A stretch of DNA of 64,000 nt from Paratinospora sagittata (GCA_035771175.1 CM069610.1:27742501-27806500); one strand, 5' to 3'; counted from the first letter of the stretch, positions 1 through 12,845 are shown. Notes: generated from the sequence alone by a model not told the origin. Translations and numbers: made by a program.

Positions 1-1680
1 AACTTGGAGACAAGGAGGATTTTATAAGTTCAATAGCAACTAGTTTGGGTTTTGATGTTTAATTTCTTATTTCTCTACATGTTTTGGTTTTTGTTATTCC
101 AAGTTATGAACTAACTTGTTAGTCTAGAGAGAAGATGGATCTTATATTAGAGATTATGCAATAACATTAGTTTTTGTTTATTATCAATGATTTATTTTTG
201 GTTTATTTATATTTCTCCATGCTTAATGCTTTTGATCTCTTGGTCACGAATCAATTGATCATAGACTTGGAGGGCAGCACTTGATAGAGAGTTCTGTAGG
301 TTTGAACATGAGAAATATGACATGAGATTATCGTAGTATCGATAGATATGCGATGCCTCATGAAGTTATAGAAAAATCATAAGGCCTAATGCATTGCTAA
401 TATATTGGTTTTTATCGATAGATCGAAACTAGTATTTTGGTAATAGGTTCTAATGCGGCACTCGACAGAGGATGTTAGAAACTAGAGGATTTTGACTTAT
501 TAAGTTGAATAAGAATTTGATAATGAGCATGATTAATATTGCAAAATTGATAATTAAGTGAAATCTAAGCTCTAGATGTTTTTAATATTAATTTTTCTCT
601 AGAAAATTTTGATAAATTACTGTTTTAATTAGTGCTTTAGTTTAAGTATTATTTTAGTTCATTGATCAACACAATTTGGTTTTCTAGATAAAATTAGAGC
701 TAGAAACAATATAAGTAGTGTAATAAATCAATCCCTGAGGACGATATCCGATTTTCATCAGTTTATATTATAACTTAACAACCGTACATTTATGGTTTGC
801 ACGCATCAATGGCCATATGTTACTGTCCAACATTTCCCAAGAGAAGGGAACAATTTAGCTCATAGACTAAGCAGATTTAGTTTGTCTATCTCTTCTCTAC
901 AAATATGGCTTAATTCCTTCCATAGTTGAGGATATTGTGCTTGGGAAGCCATCTCTTCTTCCCTTTTATGTGGAATGAAATTGTCTTCTTTCAAAAGAAA
1001 AAAAGGGAAACTTCGAGAAAGTCATTAGTGCACGACAAACTAAAACCTCATAGATTAGTTCTCACTCTCATTGGCCCTCGGCAAAACTTATGTATGATTT
1101 CTCAATGTTATAGTATGGTTCTTTGGAAAGCCTCATCACTCCACTTATTAAAGTCAAGACTTGCAGATAACCTTAAAAGCACAGAGGCATATAGAGGCTA
1201 TAAGTAAACTATCAAATCAAAGCATAACATTAATTGTGGTCGAGCCCCCCAAGGAACTAGTGGGGGTTGGCCCCCACTACCTTGATTTCAAAAAAAGAAA
1301 AAGAAAAAAAAGTAGAGCATTAATGCAATTTCCATGTATTAGGAAATTCCTTAAATGTTTTTAAAGATAATCCTTTCTTATTTTAAACATATATAGTAAT
1401 CAACACTCATTTAGTATCTAACGTTACAACTTTTTATTATTATTATAAGCGTATTTGAATTCTTTTAGGAAAATATATTTGTATAATATTTATTTACATA
1501 AGATTTTGAAAGTTAACTATCTGTTATATATTAACTATATTGATTAATTTTTTTAAAGTATTACAATAATATATTTGTCATCAATAAAAAAAATATATAG
1601 ATATTCCATACACATACAAAAAAACTAAAAAAAGTATCCATATACAAAAAACCTAAAAACATATCTATATATCATCTGTT
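1..1680. other. AT-rich intergenic DNA with a possible LTR relic
   Basis: No convincing gene is visible; open frames here are short and unlike known proteins. The stretch from about 180 to 810 has the style of a decayed plant LTR or its untranslated flank, with a GAGGACGATATCC-like string near 737 that recalls sequence before the end of some Ty3/gypsy LTRs. No matching second LTR or TSD was found, so this is only a suggestion. The rest is low-complexity A/T sequence. Confidence 0.3.
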
Positions 1681-1902
1681 TAAGAGAGTCGTAGTTTTAC
1701 CATGTGAAACCTATAGCTTTAAGTTGGAGACCTTAGTCCTTCAGGAATTGTAACTGTACGTTGTGGAGCTCATTGCTCTATGGAAGTTGTAACTTTGTTT
1801 TGGGGCCTACCAGGTGGAGCGTGTAGATCTTAGTTGCAAACCTCAGTCCTTGGAATTGTAGCTACCATGTGGACCAAGTAGTTTTATGGAAATCGTATCT
1901 TT
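1681..1902. repeat. Degenerate short tandem repeats flanking the MULE
   Basis: Imperfect copies of a roughly 50-60 bp unit run through this segment, with recurring strings such as TTAAGTTGGAGACCTTAGTCC and AATTGTAACT. They resume at about 2901-3080 on the far side of the Mutator-like element (for example AATTGAAAACCTTGATCCTC). The transposon therefore appears to have landed inside an older tandem array. No coding content is seen. Confidence 0.45.
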
Positions 1903-1912
1903 GTGGTGGGAC

Positions 1913-2890
1913 GAGCTTTTAACATGATTACACTTTAAAAATAAAATAATTTCACAAATATCATTTAAATAAAAATATTGTCAGGTTTGCCCTACTTTAC
2001 TGTTCATCGCACAGTTAGCGAGCCAAACAAGCGTCAGTCGGGGCGGAGGTGATATTTTTTTTAAGTGAAGAGAATATGTCTTTTGAAAAGACACATTCCC
2101 TTTAAATTATTTTTCTAAGACGCCTTCCTTTAAAAAAAATTTTCTTTTTTTTTACCTCGCCGAAGAAGAAGAAGAAACTTGGCAAGAACACGTCAATTAG
2201 CTTTCAGCTTCCCGAAAAGAGTACCCCAGATGAAATATGTTTCCTTTTTTCTTTGTCAAATTCAAATTAAAACTCAAATCCTTTAAATGCTAGACATTAA
2301 CTTTGGCATTTACTATTACAGGTTAACAGGGAACTGATGAATGTGATAGAATCTCTGCAACGCCAGACTGAGGGGACTACTGAGGAGAAAGTTGATGATG
2401 AGTTAAGTGAGGAAAGTGATGCCAAAGAGAAGCTTGAAGCTGTGGCTGGGGATAGTGAAGTTATTGAGAAATCTGACTTGCTTGAAGATGATAAAACAGT
2501 GTCGCAAGCGGAAGACGGATGATAAAACAGTTTCTTCTTCTTCTTCGGCGAGGTAAAAAACAAAAAAAGAAAAAATTTTGAAGGTTCCCTTTACTTAAAA
2601 AAAAATTGAAGGGAAGGCGTCTTTTGAAAAGACGCCTTCCCTTCACTTAAAAAAAAAACTATGAAGGGAAGGCGCCTTCCCTTCACATTAAAAAAAAATT
2701 GTGAAGGGAAGACGTCTTTAAAGACGTCTTCCCTTCACTTAAAAAAATGTCACCTCCGCGCCGACGTGGCGCTTGTTTTGCTCGCTGACTGTGCGATAAA
2801 CAGTAAAGTAGGGCAAACCTGACAATATTTTTGTTTGGAAGACATTTGTGAAATTATTTTATTTTTGAAGAGTAATCATGTCAAAAGCCC
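1913..2890. mobile_element. Mutator-like element (Pack-MULE type), non-autonomous
   Basis: The two ends are long inverted repeats. The left arm (1913 to about 2180) reads as the reverse complement of the right arm (about 2529 to 2890), with outer ends GAGCTTTTAACATGATTA and GGGCTTTTGACATGATTA. The element is flanked by a 10-bp near-perfect direct repeat, GTGGTGGGAC (1903-1912) and GTGTTGGGAC (2891-2900). Long terminal inverted repeats with 9-11 bp TSDs are typical of MULEs. The right arm also contains several perfect internal palindromes (around 2612-2640 and 2705-2735). No transposase is present. The central 350 bp holds a captured exon-like fragment. Confidence 0.75.
2322..2522 (+). pseudogene. 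Captured host exon fragment inside the MULE
   Basis: A pyrimidine-rich stretch ending in TATTACAG (to 2321) looks like an intron 3' end. It is followed by an open frame from 2322 to a TGA at 2520-2522, with a Met codon at 2337. The product is short and acidic, begins V-N-R-E-L-M-N-V-I-E-S-L-Q and is rich in Glu and Asp. This is the usual appearance of a gene piece picked up by a Pack-MULE: one partial intron and one partial exon with no promoter. I do not recognise the parent gene. The frame closes at the inverted-repeat boundary, so it is not a complete protein. Confidence 0.5.
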
Positions 2891-3326
2891 GTGTTGGGAC
2901 CATATTCCTTAAGGAGTAAAAGTTATACTACCTAAAGCACGTTGCTTTAAATTGAAAACCTTGATCCTCAGGGAACTACAACTTTGACTTCTGGAACATG
3001 TAGTTTTGTATTGGGACCTTTGTCCTTAGGTATCATATATAACTCAATCATATAAAACACAGCTCTAAGTTGGCGATATTAAACAAAGAAACTAAAATTA
3101 AGGTTGTGTTTGGTTCATAATCTAAAAATTAGAATACAATTTAAAAAATAAAAACTAAAAAAATATTATTTTATTATTTCTTGAAAATATTATCTTATTT
3201 TAGTAAATTTTTAAAAATTATTTCTCGAGTTTTAACTAACTAAACGTATTTTTTAAGTTTTTTAAATTTTAAATACAAAAAATTATATCCAAATCATAAA
3301 CTAAACGAAGCTTAAACTTGTCAAGT

Positions 3327-3331
3327 GTTTT
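3327..3331. repeat. TSD of family A element, left copy
   Basis: GTTTT here matches GTTTT at 16973-16977 directly outside the two LTR ends. It marks a single integration event. Confidence 0.9.
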
Positions 3332-6300
3332 TGTGGCGACCCGCACCCCGGCGACCAACCCCGCAGGGAATGGCGTGCGGAATGGCGTGCGGAATGCTAG
3401 GGCTGGAGGCCCGACGTAGGCATCTCCGACCACTCCTCAACTCCCGTGAGGTGGTTGAGACCCTTCGAGCCTCATCTCAAACAACGACATAATATCAAAA
3501 GGTACTAAACAAAACTACCAACCGTATTAATCATCCAAGACGAGATAATCCATAAAAATAAACCATAAATAAAATCATAATCCCTACAGTCCATTAAAAT
3601 TGACATACACATAAAGTCCAAAATTGTGGGTACAAATAAAAATCGTCATATGCCCACATGGTCTATCTAACAAGTCTCAACTCACCCATACTACAATGTG
3701 GTAAGTGTTATAATTACATAATCCAAAATATAATACTTCATAATTTAAAACACAGTTCAATCAAAATGCCTCTCAACTCACATCGAGGCTTTGGATTCTC
3801 TCGCAGGCAAGGCCCTCAAGATATAACTACTCATTTGCCCTTATTCGGGACAGAAGGACCTGAAAGAGGAAAATGAGGGTGAGCCAACGGTGCCCAGTGA
3901 ATAGAGTTCAAATATGCTATCAATACTCATCAATAAATATCATGTATGCATGTCAATGTGTAGCATGATTAAAAGCTCATAACATATAGATATCAAGCAT
4001 TTATAATAAGTTTGATGCAAGTAAAAACTTATCAATTTGGATCCACATTCCACATGCATTGGGTTACTAGTGCACGTCTATTTCACCGTACCGTTGATCT
4101 CAATCATGTTTTATTTGGGGTTACTAGTGCACGTCTATTTCACCGTACCGTTGACCCCAATCATTTCCTTTCCTAAAACCCTCCTATGACAATGTTAAGT
4201 CCCCCTATTAGCCAGATAGATGGGCCTAACCAAAGTCATAAGGTTTTCTCAAATCAATGCATCATTCAAAACATTAGAATACATTCATGCTTTCAACATA
4301 CAATATATATAAGTGATATGATGACATAAAAGATATAATCATAAATGAAGTCTACTCACAACCAAGCCTCGCGAGAGTATTTAACCACACACGACCACCA
4401 AACCGAATCAACCCAATCAAGATCCTGAAACATACATCAATATCCTACCATACATCAATTTCTATGCTCAATCACATAGACATTACATGTAGCACCCGTG
4501 CCTTTAGGTGACGTCATTTTGACCCATAGTGTACCCGTATACGTATTTGTATACGTATGTGTATATGTATTTTGATGCTCGAAGTACGTAAGTTCGAGTG
4601 TCTTTGCATGATTTTAGGTCATAAAGGGTACGCATGAAATTTCGGAACCATCGGAGACCCGTTCGACGTCAAAACATTTCAAAAACGGTGTTTTGGATCC
4701 AGTGGAGCTTTCTATTTCTGTCACAACTTACATCAATGGTTTGATCTCCTAGATCCGTTGTCTGATTGGGCTGAGATTTTTTCAGCTCATTCTTATATGA
4801 TAGATCTTCATTATGAACGGTCAAGATCTTAATTGGAGTTACCTAATTTGAGTTATAACGCCCAAAACACTGTTTCACGGATTCTGGGATTTTCTTACGC
4901 AGTTTTGATTAAACAGTTAGATATCACAATCCCACCGTTGGATTGAGCCTAAAGTTCACAAGGATGTTTATAACTTACTCATGCAACGTTTGAACGGTCA
5001 AGATGTTAAACTCGTGCGTATTTTGTAAGAAATGTACTATCTAAGTGAAAGTATTGTAACAGGAAATCTGGGTTTTTGATAATTTTGGCAACTTTTAGTT
5101 GTGGGCCTAAGCTTATCTATTTAAGCAACCAAAACGGGATTTTAGGCTCATTTGCTCATTTCTCAGCCAGAAAAGAAGGAAAGGTGCTGGAGAGGAGAAA
5201 AGGAGGGGAAAGTTAGGGTTTGGTGATTTCTTGCTCAAGAACACCTAAGGTTTGTATTTTTCCTCCATTTCTTCCTTGAATCTCCCTATTAGTTGCATGA
5301 TAGTTTTATTTTGAGCATGAGGGTTTCATTTTGATGCATGCATTGTGATGAACCTTGGATGGGTGGAAGACCAAAGTTGGAGTTGAGTCTTGCATATCAC
5401 ATATGTGTGATTAGAGAGTGTAAGGAGTACACTAATGGTGAAAGCCCCAATTTCTAGCAAGAAATTGGAAGGTTTAGTTCAAATGACCTAAACTTAGTTT
5501 ATGGCCTTAGACTTTTTCAAAATGTTTGCATGTCAACTATGTTGATCTAGTGGCCATTGTGGATGATTCCATGTTGCAAGATCAGTAAAATTCATGGTTG
5601 AACATGGTGCCCTAGTGTAAAATTGGCAATAGGGCATATGTATGAAAATTTCCAGATTTGGGGCTTTTGATGCTCTTGATATAAAATCTGGAAAATTATG
5701 CAATGTAGGTCTAATTGGACATGATTAGAGTTGTTTGATGATTGAATTCAGTGGGTTCACATAATGAATACCCTAAGATTGACTAATTTTGATCTAGGCT
5801 AAGTATTTGGTAATTTTGCATGTAATTTGGGGATTTTGCCCAAATTGGGAGTTTTCACCCAAAGCAAGTCAATTTGTGAAATTGACTTGGGGATTGTTTA
5901 ATTGGACCCAAATTAAGTAGAATCATGGGTTTAAAATGTTAAGACCTATGTTAAATTGATATGACTTAGTTCATTTTGACCTTATGTTTTATATTGGCCT
6001 AATTGGGGATTTTGACCAAGACTTAGTCAATTGATGAAATTGACTTGATGTATAGTCTAATTGACCCTAATTATAATTGAATTTCATGTATATTAGTGGT
6101 TGGATCATGGGATCACCCTATTACATTCAATTTAGGTCAATCTTAGTTTAATTGAGTCTAAAATGATCAAGTTGGGCAATATGGAAATTGGCTCAAGGGG
6201 GTAATCAATTTAGAATCTAATTGACTTTAGATTGGGTTTGAACATGGGGTTTTGACACACTTTATGACTGATTTTCAGTTGTGTGAACCATGTTATTTCC

Positions 6301-9104
6301 AGGTCTTGTGATTGATCTTGAACCCGTTTAGTCAATTGGAGAGTTTTGGCAATTGGATTGGCTAGACTTAGCCAATCAAGTGTGAGTGTTCTTTTACTTT
6401 TGGATTATTTATATGTGGCATTGTATTATAGAAATGTTTTAAATGCTTATGTATAATGGTATGCATGTTTTAATATTCCATGAAATACATTTGAGCATAA
6501 TTCATTGGGATGACAATTTGGGTTGAGGCTCCTAGTTGGAATTTCCTCTTTTTGGAAATTCTCGTAAGTCTAGCGGCGATCCCAGTTGTGTACCTGGCAG
6601 AGGGTTTTATGCCTTGTGTATGGGTAGGTTTGTTTAAATTAATCCTACGTGCTGCACGACCCCATAAACCCTATTAGAATACGAGTATTGTGTGTGTGTT
6701 CGGGCGCTGTGTGTCGCGCACCAGGCCTTGAAACCCCCATACTCAGGAGGTGTTAGGATTGCATGAGCATGACTACAAAATGTTATGCATCGTCTTATGT
6801 ATGACTTGATGCATTATGTTAGCATGTATGTAATATATTTCGTCATCATGATATTTCAACTGTTTTATGATCTTACCATGTTTTATAAATGCACGTATAT
6901 GCCACTTGCAAATAACATTCACTGAGTTGGCTGTAGCTCACACCTCACCATCTTCTTTCAGGATCTGATAGAAAAGGAAAAGGGAAGGCTTGACTGCGGA
7001 GCGTCCCTTATTTTTGTTTCATGTAGGTGTTGTACATTTAGTTTTGTATTTTGATAATTATGTACATGATAACACCTAGTAATTGTATATTTAACACATA
7101 GTTGGGATGTGTTGGGTTTTGTATCATTTTGAAGACTCTGGAATTTTATGTTTGTAAAACTTTGGAGAAGTAATATTTTATTTCATTATGATCATGATAG
7201 TTGGTTGTTAATGATGTACTTTCATTTCTTTTTGGGGATTCGTATATGTATTTTAGGCTGACGGGACGTCGGGTGTACCGACGGAGGGTATACTCGGAGG
7301 TTCCCGTGCCGGTCATGACGTCACGTATAGTGGGTCGTGACATTACACATCAACCCTAAATCAGCCCACATATAAACAATAGGCCTAAATCCCATCATTC
7401 AACTCAAATCACATGACTTAGGCCTCTAATGCATAGTTTTCATTCATAAACCATTCTATTAATCAAAAATACTGATTTTCAATTCCTTAAGCATAAACAT
7501 GCCCAAATTGGGTCACTTGATCACAAGTAGGCCTAACCCATGATATGGTCACAACCACCAAATTAGTAGCATAATCAACCCTAATCATGCTTAATTAAAC
7601 ATAAGTTGCATCAATTCAATGATTCTAGGCCAAAAGCATCAAAAGCCCTAAAATATGAAAATTTTCATACTTAGGCCATATTGCCGATTTACACTAGGTC
7701 ACCATGTTCAGCCATGTATATCACTGATTTTGCATCATGGGTTCATCAACAATGGAAACTAGGTCAACATAGTTGACATGCAAGCTATTTGGAAAAGTCT
7801 AAGTTCATATTCTAAATTTAGGTCTAATACAAGCAACCCTACCAATTCTTCATTTAATATTCTGTTCAGACGTATCAATCTCCCAACAGAAACATGTAAT
7901 CACAAAATCAACCGTACAGATTGAAGAATGTGAAGAAACAAACCTTCTGTCTAAATATCAGCCAAATCCAACGGTGGATCGAAAAGATAAGTATTTTTGA
8001 TGAACAAGTCTCTAATCAGACAATTTCTCCTTTCCTGCTGCAAATACTCAAACTCAGATGACTATATCACACAAAATACTAAACTCATAAACATCTACAC
8101 CATTACGAATACAGAAATATCAGTTATAAACTACATACCCAAATTTGATATCCATCCAACGGTAGATTGAGGAGATCTACAAGTTTGAGCGAAACGGCAC
8201 GAGAAATCCAGACTTTCCGACCAGCTTTGTTTGAGAGGTTAGATATCTCAGACGAAACCTATAATCTCCACCGTCCGAATGTAGAAATATCAGTTGTACA
8301 CTACATATCAAAAGTTTATATCCATCCAACGGTAGATTAAGGAGATCTAGAAGATTGAGCGAAACGGCGCGAGAAATCCATACTTTCCGACCAGCTTCGT
8401 TTGAGAGGTTAGATCTCTTAGAAGAAACCTCTGATCAAGATCTCCACCGACCAGAATGAATAACCATAGGCTACGAACTTGCTGACAAATTTTGAGCTCA
8501 ATCTGACCATATATCCCAAAGATCCAGATCTTTGATGAAAACGTCGCAGAGATCTTCCTCCTGCAACTCCCTCTTTCTTTCTCTTCTTCTTTCTTTTCTC
8601 TTCTTTCACCTCTTTCTAGCACTTCCTTGATTCCCTCCTTGATTTTCTCTTTGATTCTCTCCTTGATTCCCTCCACTCATTCTAGCACTTCCTTGAAGAA
8701 GAGAAGTGGGCATGGGACACTTGTCCACTTTCATGCACCAACCTTCACATGTACCAACCACATGTACTTTAACCAATCTCATGCTTCCATGTATTTTAAA
8801 TGTCCAATCCATTTAATACACCAAATTTTCATTCTCATTTATCCTTTTATTCAATCAATCCTAACCCATATCAATTTATGGTTTAATGGGCCCATGCATA
8901 AATAATAACATATGCATTATACTTTAATTTAACATGACTCATATACAATTTATGATACACATATTTATATACATTATCAAGCATCAACTATACAAACATT
9001 GAACAACCATCAAACAAACACCAAACATACCAAGGCAACGCATTAAGTTTGGGCAAAGTGCAATTGGGTTATGGGCTAGATGAAATAATTTTCGGGGCGT
9101 CACA
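3332..9104 (-). mobile_element. 3' LTR of family A element, interrupted
   Basis: This matches the right LTR (14070-16972) from its first base to its last, except that an unrelated 2,855-bp solo LTR plus one TSD copy splits it at 4487/7343. Net length is about 2.91 kb. It contains the tandem 50-bp duplication around ACGTCTATTTCACCGTACCG (4063-4165) and a purine-rich stretch near 8560-8700 that gives spurious Lys/Glu-rich open frames. Those frames are not genes. Confidence 0.9.
4488..7342 (+). mobile_element. Solo LTR (different family) nested in family A LTR
   Basis: The insert begins TGTAGCACCCG, ends GGGTCGTGACA, and is flanked by a perfect 5-bp TSD TTACA (4483-4487 and 7343-7347). The family A LTR sequence joins exactly across it. 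There is no internal retroelement domain, so it is a solo LTR left by LTR-LTR recombination. A perfect TGACGTCA palindrome lies near each end (4509-4516 and 7316-7323). I do not recognise the family. Length and style suggest a long-LTR Ty3/gypsy element. Confidence 0.85.
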
Positions 9105-9120
9105 TCACACCCACCTTAGA
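9105..9120 (-). other. Polypurine tract of family A element
   Basis: Read on the minus strand, TAAGGTGGGTGTGA lies immediately upstream of the 3' LTR start TGTGACGCC. This is the expected position and composition of the plus-strand primer for reverse transcription. Confidence 0.7.
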
Positions 9121-9155
9121 ATGAACTTCGTCATCGAAGTTTTAAGGTTAAGAAA

Positions 9156-9440
9156 TTACCTAAGCCCATACTCGGCAAAATGCTCCATCATGTAGTCCTC
9201 ACGCTCCCAAGTAACCTGCTCCTCGCCATGGAACTGCCATCTCACCTTAACCATCGGAATCTCGCGGTTACGTAACCTCTGGACCTTCCGGTCAAGTATC
9301 TGAATAGGTTCCTCATCATAAGTCCCATCCTGCCTTAGTTCAATGTTCCTCCAGTCCAAGACGTGATCAAAATCACTCTTGTACACTCTCAATATTGACA
9401 CATGAAATACATTGTGGACTGCTGCTAACTGAGGTGGCAA
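9156..9440 (-). pseudogene. Family A pol: integrase C-terminus and chromodomain
   Basis: The frame contains the conserved V-H-N-V-F-H-V-S-I-L-R linker seen at the end of chromovirus integrases. It is followed by a chromodomain-like block with Q-I-L-D-R-K-V-Q and V-K-V-R-W, then a tryptophan-containing W-E-R-E segment. In chromoviruses this module directs integration toward methylated-histone chromatin. It ends at a stop at 9156, 51 bp before the 3' LTR. It is separated from the integrase core by a stop and frame disruption at about 9440-9555, so it is not translated as part of one polyprotein in this copy. Confidence 0.8.
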
Positions 9441-10210
9441 GGCTAATCGCTAAGCGACGGGGCCAATTCGTTCTAAAACCTCGAACGGCCCAATAAATCT
9501 CGGAGCGAGCTTGTCTTTTATCCCAAATCTAGTTTGGCCTTTCTGAGGTGAGATCTACAATAAAACTTGGTCACCCACCTCGAACTCTACGGTCTTCCGC
9601 TTGGCATCAGTGTAACTCTTCTGCCTGTCTTGGGCTACTTTCATATTTTGCTTGATCCTCTTAATCTTCTCTGTGTGTTCTTGTACAAACTCTGGTCCCA
9701 TCACCGCAACATCCCCTACCTCCGTCCAACAGATCAGAGATCTACAGGGTCGACCATACAATGCCTCAAAAGGAGCCATGCCAATACTGGACTGATAGCT
9801 ATTGTTGTACGCGAACTCACACAGATGTATGTACTCCTCCCAGTTACCACTGGACTCAAGGACACAAGCTCGAAGCATATCCTCTAAAATTGATATCAAC
9901 CTCTCAGACTGGCCATCCGTCTGGGGTGAAAAGCAGTACTGAGATCTAGTCTAGTGCCGAGCTGCCTCTGCAGCCCCTGCCAGGATACCGATGTAAACCT
10001 CGGATCCCTATCTAACACAATCGAAACTGGCACTCCATGTAATCTGACTATCTCCCGCATATAGAGTCTGTTCATCTTGTCCATAGAATCCCTAGTGTTC
10101 ACCGGTAGAAAGTGAGTGGACTTGGTCAAGCGATCAATAATAACCCAAACAGCATTATGTCTCCTCGGGGTGTTGGGTAATCCCACAACAAAGTCCATAG
10201 TGACGTGCTC
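9441..10210 (-). pseudogene. Family A pol: integrase catalytic core, broken
   Basis: Two frames cover the DDE integrase core. One has M-D-F-V-V-G-L-P, W-V-I-I-D-R-L-T-K and a D-R-D-P-R-F-T-S block. The other resumes I-L-E-D-M-L-R-A-C after a one-base loss in a C run in the conserved F-H-P...D-G-Q-S-E region (about 9915-9925). A TAG replaces a Trp codon after P-E-W-K at about 10211, and another stop falls near 9553. The module is recognisable but inactive here. Confidence 0.85.
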
Positions 10211-12067
10211 CTATTTCCACTCAGGAATGGCAAGCGGTTGCATCTGCCCTCCAGGCCTCTGATGCTCAGTTTTGACTTTTTGACAGATCTCACACCTCTG
10301 AATGAACTGCGCTATTTCTCTCTTCATGTCGGGCCACCAATACATTCTTTTCATATCATGATACATCTTGGTTCCGCCAGGATGAATAGCATAATGAGAT
10401 CTGTGAGCCTCTTGGAGAATACTCTGTCTGAGTCGTGGATCTGCGGGAACCCATAAACGTCCCCTAAATCTCAAGGCACCATCAGATGACAAGTGCCAAT
10501 CAGTAAAATCATTGCTCTCATCCCAAGACTTGTACATCCCATGATCAACGTCAAGTCTCTGTTGGTCAATTACCTCCTGGACTTGTGTAGGCTGAGCTCT
10601 CATTTGAGTACATATCACAATCTGATCTGAAGGGGTAGCACATATACTCATAACCGTAGCCGCCTCAAGTAGTCTCCACTCATGAGACATCCGGCGTGCT
10701 ACCATAACTGTCTCTACCCGTTTCCTGCTCAACGCATCAGCCACTACATTGGCTTTACCTGGGTGGTATTCCAATCTAAAATCATAGTCTTTGAGGAGCT
10801 CTAACCACCTTCTCTGCCTCATGTTCAATTCCTTCTGAGAGAACAAGTACTTGAGGCTCTTATGGTCAGAATACAAAGTGAATCTCTCACCATAGAGATA
10901 ATGCCTCCAAATCTTCAAAGCAAAAACCACTGCGGCCAGTTCTAAGTCATGAACAGGGTAGTTCTTTTCATGCACCTTCAATTGCCTCGATGCATAAGCA
11001 ATGACCCTATCCTTTTGCATCAACACGCAACCCAAGCCGATACGAGAGGCATCAGTATAGATAACCAACTCCTGATCAGGCTCTCGCAAAATCAACACTG
11101 GCGTAGATGTCGATCTTTTCTTCAGCTCTAAAAAGGCATTCTCACACTCCTCGATCCATACAAAGGACACATCTTTCTGGGTGAGCCTAGTCATAGGCGT
11201 AGCTATCTTGGAGAATCCCTGAACGAATCTCCTATAATAACCAGCTAACCCAAGAAAGCTTCTGATCTCGGTCACTGTGGTAGGCCTAGGCCAACTGATA
11301 ATGGTTTCAACCTTAGACAGATCGACTGAAATCCCCTCAGAACTCACCACATGACCTAAGAACTTCACTTCGGCGATCCAAAACTCGCACTTGCTCAGCT
11401 TTGCATATAGCCTATGCTCTCTCAGAGTTTGCAAGGTCACTCTAAGGTGTTCCTCATGCTCAGCCCGAGTCTTGGAATACACCAATATGTCATCAATGAA
11501 AACAATGACAAACTTATCCAAATACTGCCTAAAGACCCTCTGCATCAGGTCCATGAACATCGCCGGTGCATTAGTCACACCAAATGGCATCACAAGGAAC
11601 TCATAACGTCCATAGCGGGTTCTGAATGCTGTCTTAGGCACATCCTCCTCCCTGATCCTCAGCTGATGATACCCAGAGCGCAAATCAATCTTTGAAAAAT
11701 ACCTCGCTCCCCTTAACTGATCAAACAAGTCATCAATCCTTGGGAGAGGATATTTGTTCTTGATGGTCACCCTGTTCAATTGGCGATAGTCGATGCACAA
11801 CCGCAAGCTCCCATCTTTCCTTTTCACAAAAAGAATTGGAGCTCCCCAGGATGACACGCTCGGGCAAATAAAGCCCTTAGCCAATAACTCCTCGAGCTGT
11901 TTTTGCAACTCTCTCAACTCGGCTGGCGCCATTCTATATAGTGCCATGGAGATAGGCTTCGTGCCAGGGACTAGTTCAATAATGAAATCGATCTCTCGCT
12001 TCGGTGGTAATCCTGGAAGATCCGCAGGAAACATCTGGAAAGTCCCTAGCAATGGTAATATCCTCAA
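10211..12067 (-). pseudogene. Family A pol: reverse transcriptase, RNase H, integrase zinc domain
   Basis: This is a 618-codon open block. It has the RT sequence [15 protein letters not shown] and the catalytic F-I-D-D (about 11488-11502). RNase H follows with Y-T-D-A-S and the D-H-K-S-L-K-Y-L-F block, then [14 protein letters not shown]. The integrase HHCC zinc domain comes last (H-Y-A-I-H-P-G-G to C-E-I-C-Q). It is entered by a frameshift near 12030: two bases appear lost in the F-P-D-V-F-P region compared with the plus-strand family B copy. The catalytic residues are intact within the block. Confidence 0.9.
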
Positions 12068-12845
12068 GTATCACCTCACTAGTCTCTTCCTCATCAGGCA
12101 CTAACCCAGCCAAAATCTCCCTATCTCCATCAGTCACAAATCTACCCCTTGTGACTGTCTGGTCTGAAGCTTTACCCTGTAGTGTAAACACTGGGTGTCC
12201 GGGGACCTGAAAAATGATTCTCTTCGCGAAACAGTCGACAACTGGATGATAGGCCGCGAGCCAATCCATCCCTAGAATTGCATCAAACTCTAAAAACTCT
12301 AGGACTCGAAAGTCAATAGGCATCTCAACATCACCAATCTGAACCACACACTGGCTACAGATCATGTTCGGGTAGATCCTCTTCCCAGCTACAGTACTCA
12401 CCACTAACCATGTACTAGCCCTAATGGGAGTCAAATGCAAACTATCTACCATACATCCAGATATGAATAATAATGTAGACCCAGCATCAAATAATACATG
12501 CATAGAAGTACCACAAATAATAAGAGTACCTTCCACCAAAGTCCTGGATGCTGTCGGGTCTGGCTCAGTAGCTGCCTTCGCTGTCTCTCTAGCACTAGAC
12601 TGCTGCACAAATCCCTGAGCTCTCTGAAAATTCGGACACTGGAACTTCCTATGCCCAGCCTGCCCACATTGAAAATATAAGAACGGAGCCCTGGGCACAA
12701 ATGACCCAGTCTGAGATGTCGTCACATAACTTCCTCGGCCTCTACCTCTGCCTCGGCCAGCAGTCTGTGGGAATGGGGGTCTCGGTGCACTTGGTGCCTT
12801 AATAAGAATCGGGACAGGAAAGGAAACCACTGGTGAGGCCATCAT
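11976..12845 (-). pseudogene. Family A gag C-terminus (zinc knuckle) and protease
   Basis: An RGRGRGRG basic stretch is followed by a zinc knuckle that has lost its first Cys (Y-F-Q-C-G-Q-A-G-H-R-K-F-Q-C, about 12636-12677). An aspartic protease region follows, in which the expected D-S/T-G appears as D-A-G (about 12470-12490). The E-F-D-A-I-L-G-M-D-W-L block is typical of gypsy proteases. Both substitutions suggest loss of function after insertion. Confidence 0.8.

Noticed and set aside
1161..1364. Small ORF near 1161-1364
   Set aside because: No recognisable domain, A-rich coding stretch and no supporting context.
8347..8905. Lys/Glu-rich and Leu/Ser-rich ORFs, repeated at 16257-16773 and 32956-33388
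   Set aside because: They are translations of a purine-rich tract inside family A LTRs, shifted by indels among copies.
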